This document shows positions 18,411-26,374 of a DNA stretch of 35,072 nucleotides, in pieces. The position numbers were made by a program, and so were the translations under genes. The stretch is taken from assembly GCF_003977665.1 (NCBI RefSeq), contig NZ_RYYV01000031.1, positions 1 through 35,072 of the forward strand, written 5' to 3'. The stretch's first letter is position 1; each line of letters begins with the position of its first letter. The DNA is from Dyella choica. Its GTDB lineage: Bacteria > Pseudomonadota > Gammaproteobacteria > Xanthomonadales > Rhodanobacteraceae. The notes beneath the pieces were generated by a model. That model saw nothing but the letters and a program-made list of their open reading frames with translations, did not search any database and had not been told where the DNA came from.

Positions 18411-21047
18411 ATGAAAACCGCCGACATCCGTTCCGCTTTTCTCGACTATTTTCGCGCCAAGGACCATGCCATCGTGCCTTCCAGCTCGCTGGTGCCGGTC
18501 AACGACCCGACCTTGCTGTTCACCAACTCGGGCATGGTGCAGTTCAAGAACGTGTTTCTAGGCAGCGAGAAGCTGCCCCATGCGCGCGTGGCCGACGTGC
18601 AGCGCTGCCTGCGTGCCGGCGGCAAGCACAATGACCTGGATTCGGTGGGCTACACCGCGCGCCATCACACCTTCTTCGAGATGCTGGGCAACTGGTCGTT
18701 CGGCGATTACTTCAAGCGCGACGCGATCCGCTACGCCTGGGAGCTGCTGACGGGTGTCCTCAAACTGCCGTCGGAAAAGCTGTGGGTCACCGTCTACCAC
18801 ACCGACAACGAGGCCTTTGACATCTGGGCCAAGGAAATCGGCGTGTCGGCCGAGCGCATCGTGCGCATCGGCGACAACAAGGGCGCGCCGTACGCTTCCG
18901 ACAATTTCTGGCAGATGGCCGACACCGGCCCCTGCGGTCCGTGCTCGGAAATCTTCTACGACCATGGCCCCGAGGTGGCGGGCGGTCCTCCTGGCTCGCC
19001 CGACGAGGACGGCGACCGCTACATCGAGATCTGGAACCTGGTGTTCATGCAGTTCGACCGTGCACCGGACGGAACGCTGTCGCCGCTGCCGGCGCCCTGC
19101 GTCGATACCGGCATGGGCCTGGAGCGCCTCGCAGCCGTGCTGCAACACGTGCACTCCAACTACGAGATCGATCTGTTCCAGCATCTGATCCGGGTGGCGT
19201 CGGAACTCACCCAAACGCCGGATCTGGCCGACAAATCGCTGCGCGTGATAGCCGATCACATTCGCGCCTGTTCGTTCCTGATCGTCGACGGCGTGCTGCC
19301 TTCCAACGAAGGTCGCGGCTATGTGCTGCGCAGGATCATCCGCCGCGCCTTGCGCCACGGCTGGATGCTCGGCGTGCGCGGTGATTTCTTCTGGAAGATG
19401 GTGCAGCCGCTGGTCGAGGAAATGGGCGCGGCCTACCCTGATCTGGCGACCAAGCAGGCGCTGGTCGAGGACGCCCTGCGTACCGAGGAGCGCCGTTTCG
19501 GCGAAACGCTCGAAAACGGCATGCGCTTGTTCGAGGCGGTCGCAGCCAAAGTCCAGAAAACGATTTCAGGCGCGGACGCGTTTCGTCTTTACGATACCTA
19601 CGGGTTTCCCATCGACCTCACTGCCGACATCGCGCGCGAGCGAGGTCTTACGGTGGACATGGATGGCTTCGACCAGGCCATGAAGGAACAGCAGGAGCGC
19701 AGCCGCGAAGGCGGTGCCTTCGAAGCAAAGGGCCAGATGCCGGCCGATCTGGCCAGCCAGCTTGCCGCCACGGTTTTCCTGGGTTACGAAACCCTTTCCA
19801 GCCGTGCCAGCAAGGTGGTTGGCATCGTGCAGGGCGGTAAGCAGGTCGGGCAGCTTGCGCAAGGCGAAAAAGCCTTCGTGATCCTGGATCAGACGCCGTT
19901 CTATGCGCAATCCGGTGGCCAGGTAGGCGATACCGGCGCGCTGTCCAACGGCACCGGCCGGTTTGACGTCAGCGATACGATCAAGATGGGTGGGGTATTT
20001 TTCGGCCACGAAGGTTGCTGGCACGGCAACCAGCCACTGCGTACCGGTGACGTGATGGATGCGGACGTAGCCGCAACTCGCCGTCAGGCCACCGTGCTCA
20101 ATCACTCCGCCACGCACTTGCTGCATGCCGCACTGCGTCAGGTGCTGGGCACGCACGTTACCCAGAAGGGCTCGCTGGTGGCGCCCGACCGGCTGCGTTT
20201 CGACTTCTCCCACTTCAAGCCGCTTGCTCGCGAGGAGCTGGCCAGGATCGAGGCGCTGGTGAACGCCGAAGTCCGCCGTAATGTGGAAGCCGAAGTGCGC
20301 CAAATGGCTTACGACGATGCGATCACCTTTGGCGCCATGGCGCTGTTCGGCGAGAAATACGGCGACGAAGTGCGGGTGCTGAAGCTGGGCGATTTCTCCA
20401 CCGAGCTGTGCGGCGGAACCCATGTGGGCCGCACTGGTGACATCGGCCTGTTCAAGATTGTCAGCGAAGCAGGCGTGGCCTCTGGGGTACGCCGTATCGA
20501 AGCGGTTACCGGCGACGGTGCGCTGGCGTATGTTGCAGAAGAGGAGCGCCGCCTGAACGAGTTGTCGCAGCTGCTTTCCAGCACTGGCGATGATGTCACC
20601 GAGAAGCTTCGCCAGTTGCTCGACCGCCAGAAGAAGCTGGAGCGGGAGCTGGAATCGCTGCGCGCCAAGGCGGCCGGCAGCATGACCGGCAATCTCGCCC
20701 AGTCCGCCCATGAGATCGATGGCATCAAGGTCGTGGCGGCGCGCCTGGAAGGGCTCGATGCGAAGGCGTTGCGCGATGGCGTCGACCAGCTGAAGCAGCA
20801 GCTCACCGATTGCGTAGTGGTGCTGGCAGGTGCCGCGGAGGGGCGTGTTTCGCTGGTCGCCGGCGTGAATGGCAAGGCGGCTGGCCGCGTCAAAGCCGGC
20901 GACGTCGTCGCACACATAGCCGGTCAAATCGATGGCAAGGGCGGTGGCCGTCCGGACATGGCGCAAGGCGGCGGCATGGACAAACCACAATTACCAGACA
21001 TTTTGACGGGTACAGTGGCGTGGATCGGCAAGCAATTGGCTAGTTGA
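18411..21047 (+). CDS. alaS: Alanyl-tRNA synthetase
   Basis: AlaRS, a class II enzyme, charges tRNA(Ala) and edits mischarged Ser or Gly. The 878-residue length is normal. The N-terminal catalytic domain ([54 protein letters not shown]) is followed by the editing domain with zinc-binding HSATHLLH (His565 onward) and CGGTH (Cys667 onward), then the C-Ala region ending [11 protein letters not shown]. The ATG at 18411 gives the standard start; an upstream in-frame start would add 15 residues. It lies 69 bp after recX, in the conserved recA-recX-alaS-csrA order. Confidence 0.98.
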   Translation: MKTADIRSAFLDYFRAKDHAIVPSSSLVPVNDPTLLFTNSGMVQFKNVFLGSEKLPHARVADVQRCLRAGGKHNDLDSVGYTARHHTFFEMLGNWSFGDYFKRDAIRYAWELLTGVLKLPSEKLWVTVYHTDNEAFDIWAKEIGVSAERIVRIGDNKGAPYASDNFWQMADTGPCGPCSEIFYDHGPEVAGGPPGSPDEDGDRYIEIWNLVFMQFDRAPDGTLSPLPAPCVDTGMGLERLAAVLQHVHSNYEIDLFQHLIRVASELTQTPDLADKSLRVIADHIRACSFLIVDGVLPSNEGRGYVLRRIIRRALRHGWMLGVRGDFFWKMVQPLVEEMGAAYPDLATKQALVEDALRTEERRFGETLENGMRLFEAVAAKVQKTISGADAFRLYDTYGFPIDLTADIARERGLTVDMDGFDQAMKEQQERSREGGAFEAKGQMPADLASQLAATVFLGYETLSSRASKVVGIVQGGKQVGQLAQGEKAFVILDQTPFYAQSGGQVGDTGALSNGTGRFDVSDTIKMGGVFFGHEGCWHGNQPLRTGDVMDADVAATRRQATVLNHSATHLLHAALRQVLGTHVTQKGSLVAPDRLRFDFSHFKPLAREELARIEALVNAEVRRNVEAEVRQMAYDDAITFGAMALFGEKYGDEVRVLKLGDFSTELCGGTHVGRTGDIGLFKIVSEAGVASGVRRIEAVTGDGALAYVAEEERRLNELSQLLSSTGDDVTEKLRQLLDRQKKLERELESLRAKAAGSMTGNLAQSAHEIDGIKVVAARLEGLDAKALRDGVDQLKQQLTDCVVVLAGAAEGRVSLVAGVNGKAAGRVKAGDVVAHIAGQIDGKGGGRPDMAQGGGMDKPQLPDILTGTVAWIGKQLAS

Positions 21048-21158
21048 TGCGCTGCGTATGGACCTGCTGTCAAGAATTTGTATAGATTGCACCCAACGCG
21101 GGGGCTCGGCTAGTATCGGTCAGATATCGGTGTCGCTTATTGGGGTGGCGCTGTAACT

Positions 21159-21315
21159 GCCGAGTAGCTTTCCGGAGCAACTCGGCGTTGGAGCCGGGGA
21201 AGGCGGTAAGGCCTTTGACGGACGCTAACGTCAGAACTGTATGGTGATGTGCTCAGGGGTGAGGCAGCAACATGCAGATGGCCTGTAACCACAAGCATTA
21301 AATGGAGTAGCAGCT
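21159..21315 (+). promoter_or_regulatory. csrA leader with GGA-rich hairpin (candidate CsrA autoregulatory sites)
   Basis: Five GGA trinucleotides lie in the leader at 21174, 21190, 21198, 21220 and 21304. The first sits in the apical part of a hairpin made by GCCGAGT (21159-21165) and ACTCGGC (21180-21186), the preferred presentation for CsrA. The last overlaps the csrA ribosome-binding site. This layout fits known CsrA self-repression in E. coli. The promoter itself was not located; it may lie between 21060 and 21140. Confidence 0.5.
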
Positions 21316-21522
21316 ATGTTGATTCTGACCCGCAGGGTCGGTGAAACCCTGATGATCGGCGACGAGGTGACCGTTACCGTTCTCGGCGTGAAAGGCAACC
21401 AGGTTCGCATTGGCATCAATGCGCCCAAGAACGTGGCTGTACACCGTGAAGAGATCTATCAGCGCATCAAAGGTGAAAACGAGAACGACGGCGGCGCGAC
21501 TGGCGAGTCGGGCGGACGTTGA
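21316..21522 (+). CDS. csrA: Carbon storage regulator CsrA
   Basis: CsrA (RsmA) is a small dimeric RNA-binding protein that binds GGA motifs near ribosome-binding sites and controls carbon metabolism, motility and biofilm genes. The 68-residue protein starts [16 protein letters not shown] and has the conserved [21 protein letters not shown] core with the RNA-binding VAVHREEIY segment near residues 40-48. Position between alaS and tRNA-Ser is conserved in gammaproteobacteria. The GGAGTAG ribosome-binding site is itself a possible CsrA site. Confidence 0.98.
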   Translation: MLILTRRVGETLMIGDEVTVTVLGVKGNQVRIGINAPKNVAVHREEIYQRIKGENENDGGATGESGGR

Positions 21523-21603
21523 TTCCCCCTTTACCTGAGGGGCATCGGCCGGTATCCTTTCCGGCTCCCGTGAGTGCTTTGTGACTTCGCGGGGAAAAAA
21601 TAC

Positions 21604-21696
21604 GGAGAGATGCCCGAGAGGCCGAAGGGGCTCCCCTGCTAAGGGAGTATAGGGTCAAAAGCCTTATCGAGGGTTCGAATCCCTCTCTCTCCGCCA
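21604..21696 (+). tRNA. tRNA-Ser (anticodon GCU)
   Basis: The acceptor arms GGAGAGA (21604-21610) and TCTCTCC (21686-21692) pair fully. The anticodon arm CTCCC-CTGCTAA-GGGAG gives anticodon GCT, reading AGC and AGU serine codons. A long variable arm (AGGGTCAAAAGCCTT) marks a class II tRNA. The T arm GAGGG-TTCGAAT-CCCTC is intact. Discriminator G is at 21693 and the CCA end is encoded (21694-21696). The order alaS-csrA-tRNA-Ser is conserved. Confidence 0.97.
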
Positions 21697-21747
21697 CCCA
21701 TAAAAAGACGCCCGCATGGGCGTTTTTTTATGGGTGGCGGAGAGAGA
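21684..21747 (+). terminator. Terminator hairpin extended into a 30-bp inverted repeat with the tRNA 3' end
   Basis: The core GACGCCC-GCAT-GGGCGTTTTTTT (21707-21729) is a normal terminator. The pairing does not stop there: 21684-21713 is complementary to 21718-21747 over 30 bp with a single G-T wobble. The left arm includes the last 13 nt of the tRNA-Ser gene. Confidence 0.85.
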
Positions 21748-21774
21748 AGCCCGGTGAGAACCCTTTCGGTTGTC

Positions 21775-21798
21775 CAAATTTGTCTGCAAATTTGTCTG
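21775..21798 (+). repeat. 12-bp perfect tandem duplication
   Basis: CAAATTTGTCTG occurs twice head to tail (21775-21786 and 21787-21798), and a related CAAATTTG recurs at 21802-21809. It lies between the tRNA-Ser terminator and the GNAT gene; the role is unknown. Confidence 0.7.
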
Positions 21799-21901
21799 GA
21801 ACAAATTTGACAGCCGCAGGCTGGCCCGCCGCTTCGATCCACCTATACGGTCCTGTACGTCACGCGGTAGCGTCAGGCTCCCCAAAAGTCGGGAGAAGAC
21901 T

Positions 21902-22360
21902 GTGAGCCATACGACACGGCGGGCCGAACCTGCTGATCTGCAGTGCCTGGTGGCTTTTACGTTAGCGGAAGCCGGCGAAGCGGAAGGCGTCCGGAAAGAC
22001 CATGCGCAAGTCCGCGCAGGCATTCTCACTGCGCTTCTCGATGAGAGCGTCGCCATGTATTGGCTGCTTGAGCACGGCAGCGACGTAATCGGCCATGTAT
22101 CAATCGTCCGGGAATGGAGCGACTGGCATGCCGGCTACTACTGGTGGATCCAGAGCATGTATCTCGAACCACGCCATCGCGGCCAGGGACTGATGAAGCA
22201 TCTGCTGTCTGCGGTGCAAAAAGCTGCACGAGAGCAGCATGCGCTGGAGTTAAGGCTCTACGTTCACAAGAACAATCTATCCGCCATTCATGCCTACCGG
22301 AGAGCCGGCTTCAGGGATTCGGACTATCGCATGATGGCCCTGGATGTTGCCGGCGAATGA
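21902..22360 (+). CDS. GNAT-family N-acetyltransferase
   Basis: The 152-residue protein carries a single GNAT domain. The acetyl-CoA binding motif A is RHRGQGLMKHLLSAVQ near residues 91-106, preceded by WWIQSMYLEP (beta-4) and followed by LRLYVHKNNLSAIHAYRRAGF, the usual motif B. The substrate cannot be predicted. I chose the GTG at 21902 because it has GGGAGAA at ribosome-binding distance and begins just before the fold (SHTTRRAEPADLQ); the open frame extends further upstream into the tandem repeat, without a good site. It is convergent with the MerR-family gene. Confidence 0.82.
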   Translation: MSHTTRRAEPADLQCLVAFTLAEAGEAEGVRKDHAQVRAGILTALLDESVAMYWLLEHGSDVIGHVSIVREWSDWHAGYYWWIQSMYLEPRHRGQGLMKHLLSAVQKAAREQHALELRLYVHKNNLSAIHAYRRAGFRDSDYRMMALDVAGE

Positions 22361-22412
22361 GTACTGCGCAGCCCATGCACCTGGCATATGCTTCAATCAC
22401 ACGGGCCGTGGA

Positions 22413-22841
22413 TCAACGCGCTGGAGTTTTCTTGGCGCGCTTGCCGATAGCGCCGCTGGCGGCAGCGCCCAGCAAACGGCGGAAGGTGGGACATTCCAGA
22501 TGGCTTGATGCCGAACAGGCGGCGGCATGGCGTAGCCCGTCGCGCATGGCACTGAGTCTGCGGATGGTGTTGTCCAGTTCCGTGGCCTTGTCCGCAAGCA
22601 TTTGCCGATCGATATGCGGTCGTCCTCGCGGGGTGAACACTCGGGCCACCTCATCGAGGGAAAAACCTGCCGCTCGTCCCAGTGCGATCAGGGCCAGCCG
22701 ATCGAGTACTTCGGCATCGAAAAGTCGGCGCAAACCGTTTCGGCCCACCGAGGCAATCAAGCCTTTTTCCTCATAGAAGCGTAGCGCGGAAGCGGGGACG
22801 CCCGAGCGCTGCGCCACTTCGGCGATGTCCAGGTACTTCAT
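22413..22841 (-). CDS. MerR-family transcriptional regulator (SoxR-like operator, no Fe-S cluster motif)
   Basis: The 142-residue protein begins with the MerR winged helix-turn-helix (YLDIAEVAQRSGVPASALRFYEEKGLI, residues 3-28), then wing and coupling regions, and a dimerisation helix near 75-100. The N-terminal half resembles SoxR. The C-terminal region has only two cysteines in C-ASSHLE-C, not the four-cysteine [2Fe-2S] pattern of SoxR, so it is not a standard SoxR; it could sense metal, thiol state or a small molecule. It is divergent from a methyltransferase gene. A MerR-type dyad between them lies in a promoter with a 19-bp spacer facing the methyltransferase. Confidence 0.85.
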   Translation of the reverse strand: MKYLDIAEVAQRSGVPASALRFYEEKGLIASVGRNGLRRLFDAEVLDRLALIALGRAAGFSLDEVARVFTPRGRPHIDRQMLADKATELDNTIRRLSAMRDGLRHAAACSASSHLECPTFRRLLGAAASGAIGKRAKKTPAR

Positions 22842-22845
22842 CCGC

Positions 22846-22876
22846 TTGACCTCAAGTGAACTTGAAGTGGCAAAGT
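22846..22876 (+). promoter_or_regulatory. MerR-type promoter with SoxR-box-like dyad
   Basis: The -35 element TTGACC (22846-22851) is separated by 19 bp from a weak -10 candidate CAAAGT (22871-22876). The dyad CCTCAAGT-GA-ACTTGAAG (22850-22867) overlaps the spacer. The long spacer with an internal dyad is the hallmark of MerR-activated promoters, and the dyad closely matches the known E. coli soxS SoxR box (CCTCAAGTTAACTTGAGG). Confidence 0.65.
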
Positions 22877-22916
22877 TTAGCTCCCGTTTCGCACCTGCCA
22901 ATCTGGATACACACCC

Positions 22917-23762
22917 GTGAGCACGACTCCGTCCCTTGATAACGATCAGGCAACGCTTTGGAATGGCCGGCATGGACGCTCCTGGATCGAAGCACAGGCC
23001 CTGCTGGATGACATGTTTCAACCGTTCGAGGAACGGCTCGTCAGGATGGTTCGTGCCAAATTCGGGCAACGGGTGCTCGATGTCGGCTGCGGTACCGGCA
23101 GCACAACCCTGGCGGTGGCGCGCCGGCTCGGCGCGCAGGGGTATTGCATGGGCGTCGACATATCAGCGCCTATGCTCGAGGTAGCACGAGCACGCGCCAA
23201 ACTCGAAGGCACTTTTGCGAGTTTCCTGTGCGCAGACGCGCAGCGTCACCCCTTCGAGCCGGCAAGCTTCGATCTGATCATTTCGCGCTTTGGCGTGATG
23301 TTTTTCGACCAGCCGGTCAATGCGTTCGCCAATCTGCGCAGTGCGGCAAGTCAGGGCGCGCAGCTGCGATTCATCGCTTGGCGAAGCGCAGCGGAAAATC
23401 CGTTCATGACCACGGCCGAGCGCGCCGCGGCCCCTTTGCTACCGAGGCTTCCGCCACGGCGGGCGGATGCGCCGGGACAGTTTTCCTTCGCCGACAGGCA
23501 ACGTATGGCGGCCATCCTGCAGCAAAGCGGTTGGATGGATGTCTACATCCAACCGATCGACGTCGAATGCAGCCTGCCGGAGCAAGCGCTGGTCGGCTAC
23601 TTCACTCGTCTAGGTCCCGTCGGCCTGGTGTTGCAGGAGGCGGATGAAATAACGCGCAGCCAGGTTGTTGCGACGGTTCGCGCGGCCTTCAATTCCTATG
23701 TACAGGGGGCAGAGGTCCGCTACACCGCGGCCTGCTGGATGGTCAGCGCCACTGCACCTTGA
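22917..23762 (+). CDS. Class I SAM-dependent methyltransferase
   Basis: The 281-residue cytosolic protein has the SAM-binding Rossmann motif I VLDVGCGTGSTTL near residues 53-65, motif II GVDISAPML near 79-87, and FDLIISRFGVMFF near 117-129 as motif IV. It resembles the UbiE/Coq5-type Methyltransf_25 group, with an extra C-terminal region after ~165. The substrate is unknown. The start is the GTG at 22917, with a weak ribosome-binding site; no better in-frame start lies before the fold. It is divergent from and probably activated by the MerR-family protein, so it may belong to a resistance or detoxification response. Copy B of the hairpin repeat starts 8 bp after the stop. Confidence 0.85.
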   Translation: MSTTPSLDNDQATLWNGRHGRSWIEAQALLDDMFQPFEERLVRMVRAKFGQRVLDVGCGTGSTTLAVARRLGAQGYCMGVDISAPMLEVARARAKLEGTFASFLCADAQRHPFEPASFDLIISRFGVMFFDQPVNAFANLRSAASQGAQLRFIAWRSAAENPFMTTAERAAAPLLPRLPPRRADAPGQFSFADRQRMAAILQQSGWMDVYIQPIDVECSLPEQALVGYFTRLGPVGLVLQEADEITRSQVVATVRAAFNSYVQGAEVRYTAACWMVSATAP

Positions 23763-23769
23763 GCTCTAT

Positions 23770-23919
23770 GGAAACTCTGAATAAGTTCAGTGTTTCCGTG
23801 AGCCAGAGAAGGCCTGCCGCAGATCAGACACGCAAGCGCCTGATCTGGCCTAGCTTAAGTCCGGGCATCTACCGGACTAAAGTGCGGAAGTCCGTGACGG
23901 ATTTTTTCAGACCGTCCTT
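23770..23919 (-). repeat. ~150-bp multi-hairpin dispersed repeat, copy B
   Basis: This is the reverse-orientation partner of 14103-14256. Both ends and most of the interior are recognisable, including TCTGAAAAAATCCGTCAC at one end and CTGAACTTATTCAGAGTTTC at the other. Internal stems are kept despite base changes: the C-G closing pair of the GTCCGG/CCGGAC stem in copy A is A-T here, and an A-T pair in the AATCA/TGATT stem is G-C here. Confidence 0.82.
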
Positions 23920-23946
23920 ATGTGTTCCAACGGCGAATCGTTACGC

Positions 23947-25164
23947 TCATTCTTCGCGCTGCGGCGCGCGTCCCACGTAACTGGCGCGCGGCCGGATCAG
24001 GCTTCCGCTTTCCTGCTGCTCCAGCGAATGCGCTAGCCAACCGGCCATACGGCCTGCAGCGAAGATGGCCAAGGCGACGTCGGCGCCCAGTTCATACGCC
24101 GAAGCAATGCTTGCCAATGCAAAATCCAGATTGGGGCGCCGGCCGCACTGCGCCTGTACGGCTTCGATCAACCGTTCGATGGCGGATAGCTTGGCAGGGC
24201 GCGGCCGCGTGGCTTGCAATGCCTCCAGCAATACTGCGGCGCGCGGGTCACCTTCGGGGTAAAGCGGGTGTCCGAAGCCGGGCAAGGCTTCGCCCCGGCG
24301 TAGTCGCTCGCGCAGGCGGTCGACAGGTTTGCGCTCGCGCAGCATCTCCTGGATGAACGCATGAGCCCGTGCGGCTGCGCCGCCATGATGCGGTCCTGAC
24401 AGGGTCGCCAGGCCTGCACATACGGCTGCATGCAGGCTGGCGCCGGTGGATGCGGCGACACGCGTGGCAAACGAGGATGCGTTCAGCTCGTGATCCGCAC
24501 ACAACACAAGTGCACAGCGCACCAGCTGGGACAAGCCCATTTCGTCCTTGCGCCAGCTGGCAGCCATGACGTGGTGGATGGGTTGCGCACTGGGCTGGGT
24601 GGCGCACAGCAATGCTGCCGTTTCACGCAGCAGCAGTGCCGCATCATGACGGCGATGAAAGGGATCGATGCTGTGCGCGTGCGCGGCATTGAGCGCGAGC
24701 AGCGGCAATGCAGCGACCGTTCGTTCCAACGGCGGCACTTCGGCTTGATGGAGCAGGAGTGCAATCGCTGCCGGCCATGGATGGGAGAGTTCAGCGGCAA
24801 ACGGGTCGTGACTGCCACAATCCCACAACAGTCGCGCTGTTTCCTCCAGCGTTGCACCGCTTTTTGCCAAGGCGATCGCGGACTCGCCACGGTAGTAATG
24901 CCCGTGCGGGCGAATCAGCGAAATGCGCGTTTCCAGCACCGGCAGCCCCCAGGCCAGGCTGTGCGCGGCGCCTTGCGCGGCCCCACGTCCGGCTTGCTTG
25001 CGCTCGATGAGTTGTTCGACATCGCCGGCGCTGTATTCCCGGGTACGGCCATCCGGACCGGGGCGCGAATCGATGCGGCCGCGGCTGACATAGGCATACA
25101 GCGTGGCAAGGCTTACGCCGAGCCGGGCGGCGGCGTCCTGGGCGGAAAGGTAATCGGTGCGCAT
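23947..25164 (-). CDS. Citrate synthase-family protein with N-terminal DNA-binding helix-turn-helix
   Basis: The 405-residue protein joins an excisionase/MerR-like helix-turn-helix (DYLSAQDAAARLGVSLATLY, with YVSRGRI and the wing R.YSAGDVEQL, residues 4-55) to a citrate synthase domain (about 80-400). The catalytic residues are retained: His225 in DHELNAS, His299 in GFGHPLY, and Asp347 in NLDFALAS. So it may be active, and could be a citrate or methylcitrate synthase that also binds DNA, or a metabolite-sensing regulator. It is divergent from prpB, with TTGAT repeats between, suggesting control of the prp genes. I use the ATG at 25164; a TTG nine codons upstream would lie inside these repeats. 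Confidence 0.85.
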   Translation of the reverse strand: MRTDYLSAQDAAARLGVSLATLYAYVSRGRIDSRPGPDGRTREYSAGDVEQLIERKQAGRGAAQGAAHSLAWGLPVLETRISLIRPHGHYYRGESAIALAKSGATLEETARLLWDCGSHDPFAAELSHPWPAAIALLLHQAEVPPLERTVAALPLLALNAAHAHSIDPFHRRHDAALLLRETAALLCATQPSAQPIHHVMAASWRKDEMGLSQLVRCALVLCADHELNASSFATRVAASTGASLHAAVCAGLATLSGPHHGGAAARAHAFIQEMLRERKPVDRLRERLRRGEALPGFGHPLYPEGDPRAAVLLEALQATRPRPAKLSAIERLIEAVQAQCGRRPNLDFALASIASAYELGADVALAIFAAGRMAGWLAHSLEQQESGSLIRPRASYVGRAPQREE

Positions 25165-25174
25165 GGGTAATATA

Positions 25175-25202
25175 TTGATCTTTTTAATCAAGATTGATCA
25201 AT
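25175..25202. promoter_or_regulatory. TTGAT/ATCAA repeat cluster between the HTH-citrate synthase and prpB
   Basis: TTGAT (25175-25179) and ATCAA (25187-25191) form one inverted pair, and ATTGATCAAT (25193-25202) is a perfect 10-bp palindrome. Regularly arranged half-sites directly upstream of the HTH-citrate synthase start suggest an operator, perhaps bound by that protein. Confidence 0.5.
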
Positions 25203-25419
25203 GTATTTCATCGTGACACAGTGGCGTCCATCGCGTTCGTCAGTGTGCTTCCATGACTCCCCCGGATCGATCGCCAAGGTCTTTGCAAGGCAGCGGCAGC
25301 CACATGTCGCCGGCCTGCCCGATGACGAACAGCGCAACGCATCGCACGCAGATGCTTACTGCGCCGCGACATGGCCGCTCTGGTACATCGCTTACAATTT
25401 CCCGTTTCGGAGACCCGCA

Positions 25420-26307
25420 ATGACTCAGCTCGATTCTGCCGGCAGCCGCTTCCGCGCCGCGCTCGCCGCCGAAAAGCCTCTGCAGGTGATCGGCGCCATC
25501 AATGCCAATCATGCCTTGCTGGCCAAGCGGGCCGGTTATCGCGCGATCTATCTTTCGGGCGGCGGCGTGGCTGCCGGCTCGCTGGGCATGCCGGACTTGG
25601 GCATCAATACGCTGGATGACGTGCTTACCGATGTGCGCCGCATCACCGACGTCTGCGACCTGCCGTTGATGGTGGACATCGATACCGGCTTCGGGCCCAG
25701 CGCCTTCAATATCGCGCGCACGGTGAAAAGCCTGATCAAGTTCGGCGCGGCGGCTTGCCACATCGAGGACCAGGTAGGCGCCAAGCGCTGCGGTCACCGT
25801 CCCGGCAAGGAAATCGTGCCGGCCGGTGAAATGGCCGATCGCGTGAAAGCGGCGGCCGACGCCAAGACCGACTCGCAGTTCTTTCTGATCGCCCGCACCG
25901 ACGCCATTGCAGTGGAAGGCGTCGATGCAGCCATCGAGCGGGCATTGGCCTGCGTCGAAGCTGGCGCTGACGGCATTTTTGCCGAGGCTGCCTATGATCT
26001 TCCGACCTATCGCCGCTTCGCCGACGCGGTGAACGTGCCGGTGCTCGCCAACATCACTGAGTTCGGTAGCACGCCGTTGTTCAGTGTCGAGGAGCTAGGC
26101 AGCGCAGGCGTGGGTATCGTCCTGTATCCGCTGTCGGCGTTCCGTGCCATGAACAAGGCGGCCGAAACGGTCTATCAGGCCATTCGCCGTGACGGTCATC
26201 AGCGCAATGTGATCGACATGATGCAAACGCGCGAAGAACTGTACGAGCGCATCGGCTACCACGATTTCGAGCGCAAGCTCGACGCGCTGTTTGCCGGAAA
26301 GAAATGA
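25420..26307 (+). CDS. prpB: 2-Methylisocitrate lyase
   Basis: PrpB splits 2-methylisocitrate into pyruvate and succinate, the last step of the methylcitrate cycle for propionate use. The 295-residue protein belongs to the isocitrate lyase/PEP mutase superfamily. The family signature KRCGH is at residues 122-126, and the metal-binding DIDTGFG near 86-92 is present. The ATG at 25420 has CGGAGA upstream and gives the canonical start ([15 protein letters not shown]); a longer open frame reaching the TTGAT cluster is not supported. It is followed by prpC after 67 bp. Confidence 0.96.
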   Translation: MTQLDSAGSRFRAALAAEKPLQVIGAINANHALLAKRAGYRAIYLSGGGVAAGSLGMPDLGINTLDDVLTDVRRITDVCDLPLMVDIDTGFGPSAFNIARTVKSLIKFGAAACHIEDQVGAKRCGHRPGKEIVPAGEMADRVKAAADAKTDSQFFLIARTDAIAVEGVDAAIERALACVEAGADGIFAEAAYDLPTYRRFADAVNVPVLANITEFGSTPLFSVEELGSAGVGIVLYPLSAFRAMNKAAETVYQAIRRDGHQRNVIDMMQTREELYERIGYHDFERKLDALFAGKK

Positions 26308-26374
26308 CCTTTCGTTCCCTGCGGCTGTTTCCCCGACGGCCGCGATCGATGTTTTGCAGCCTGGAGCATTACCA

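Noticed and set aside
21467..21842. Minus-strand small 'proteins' across tRNA-Ser (with GERGIRTLD or EREGFEPS segments)
   Set aside because: These peptides are well-known false calls from the antisense of tRNA-Ser genes.
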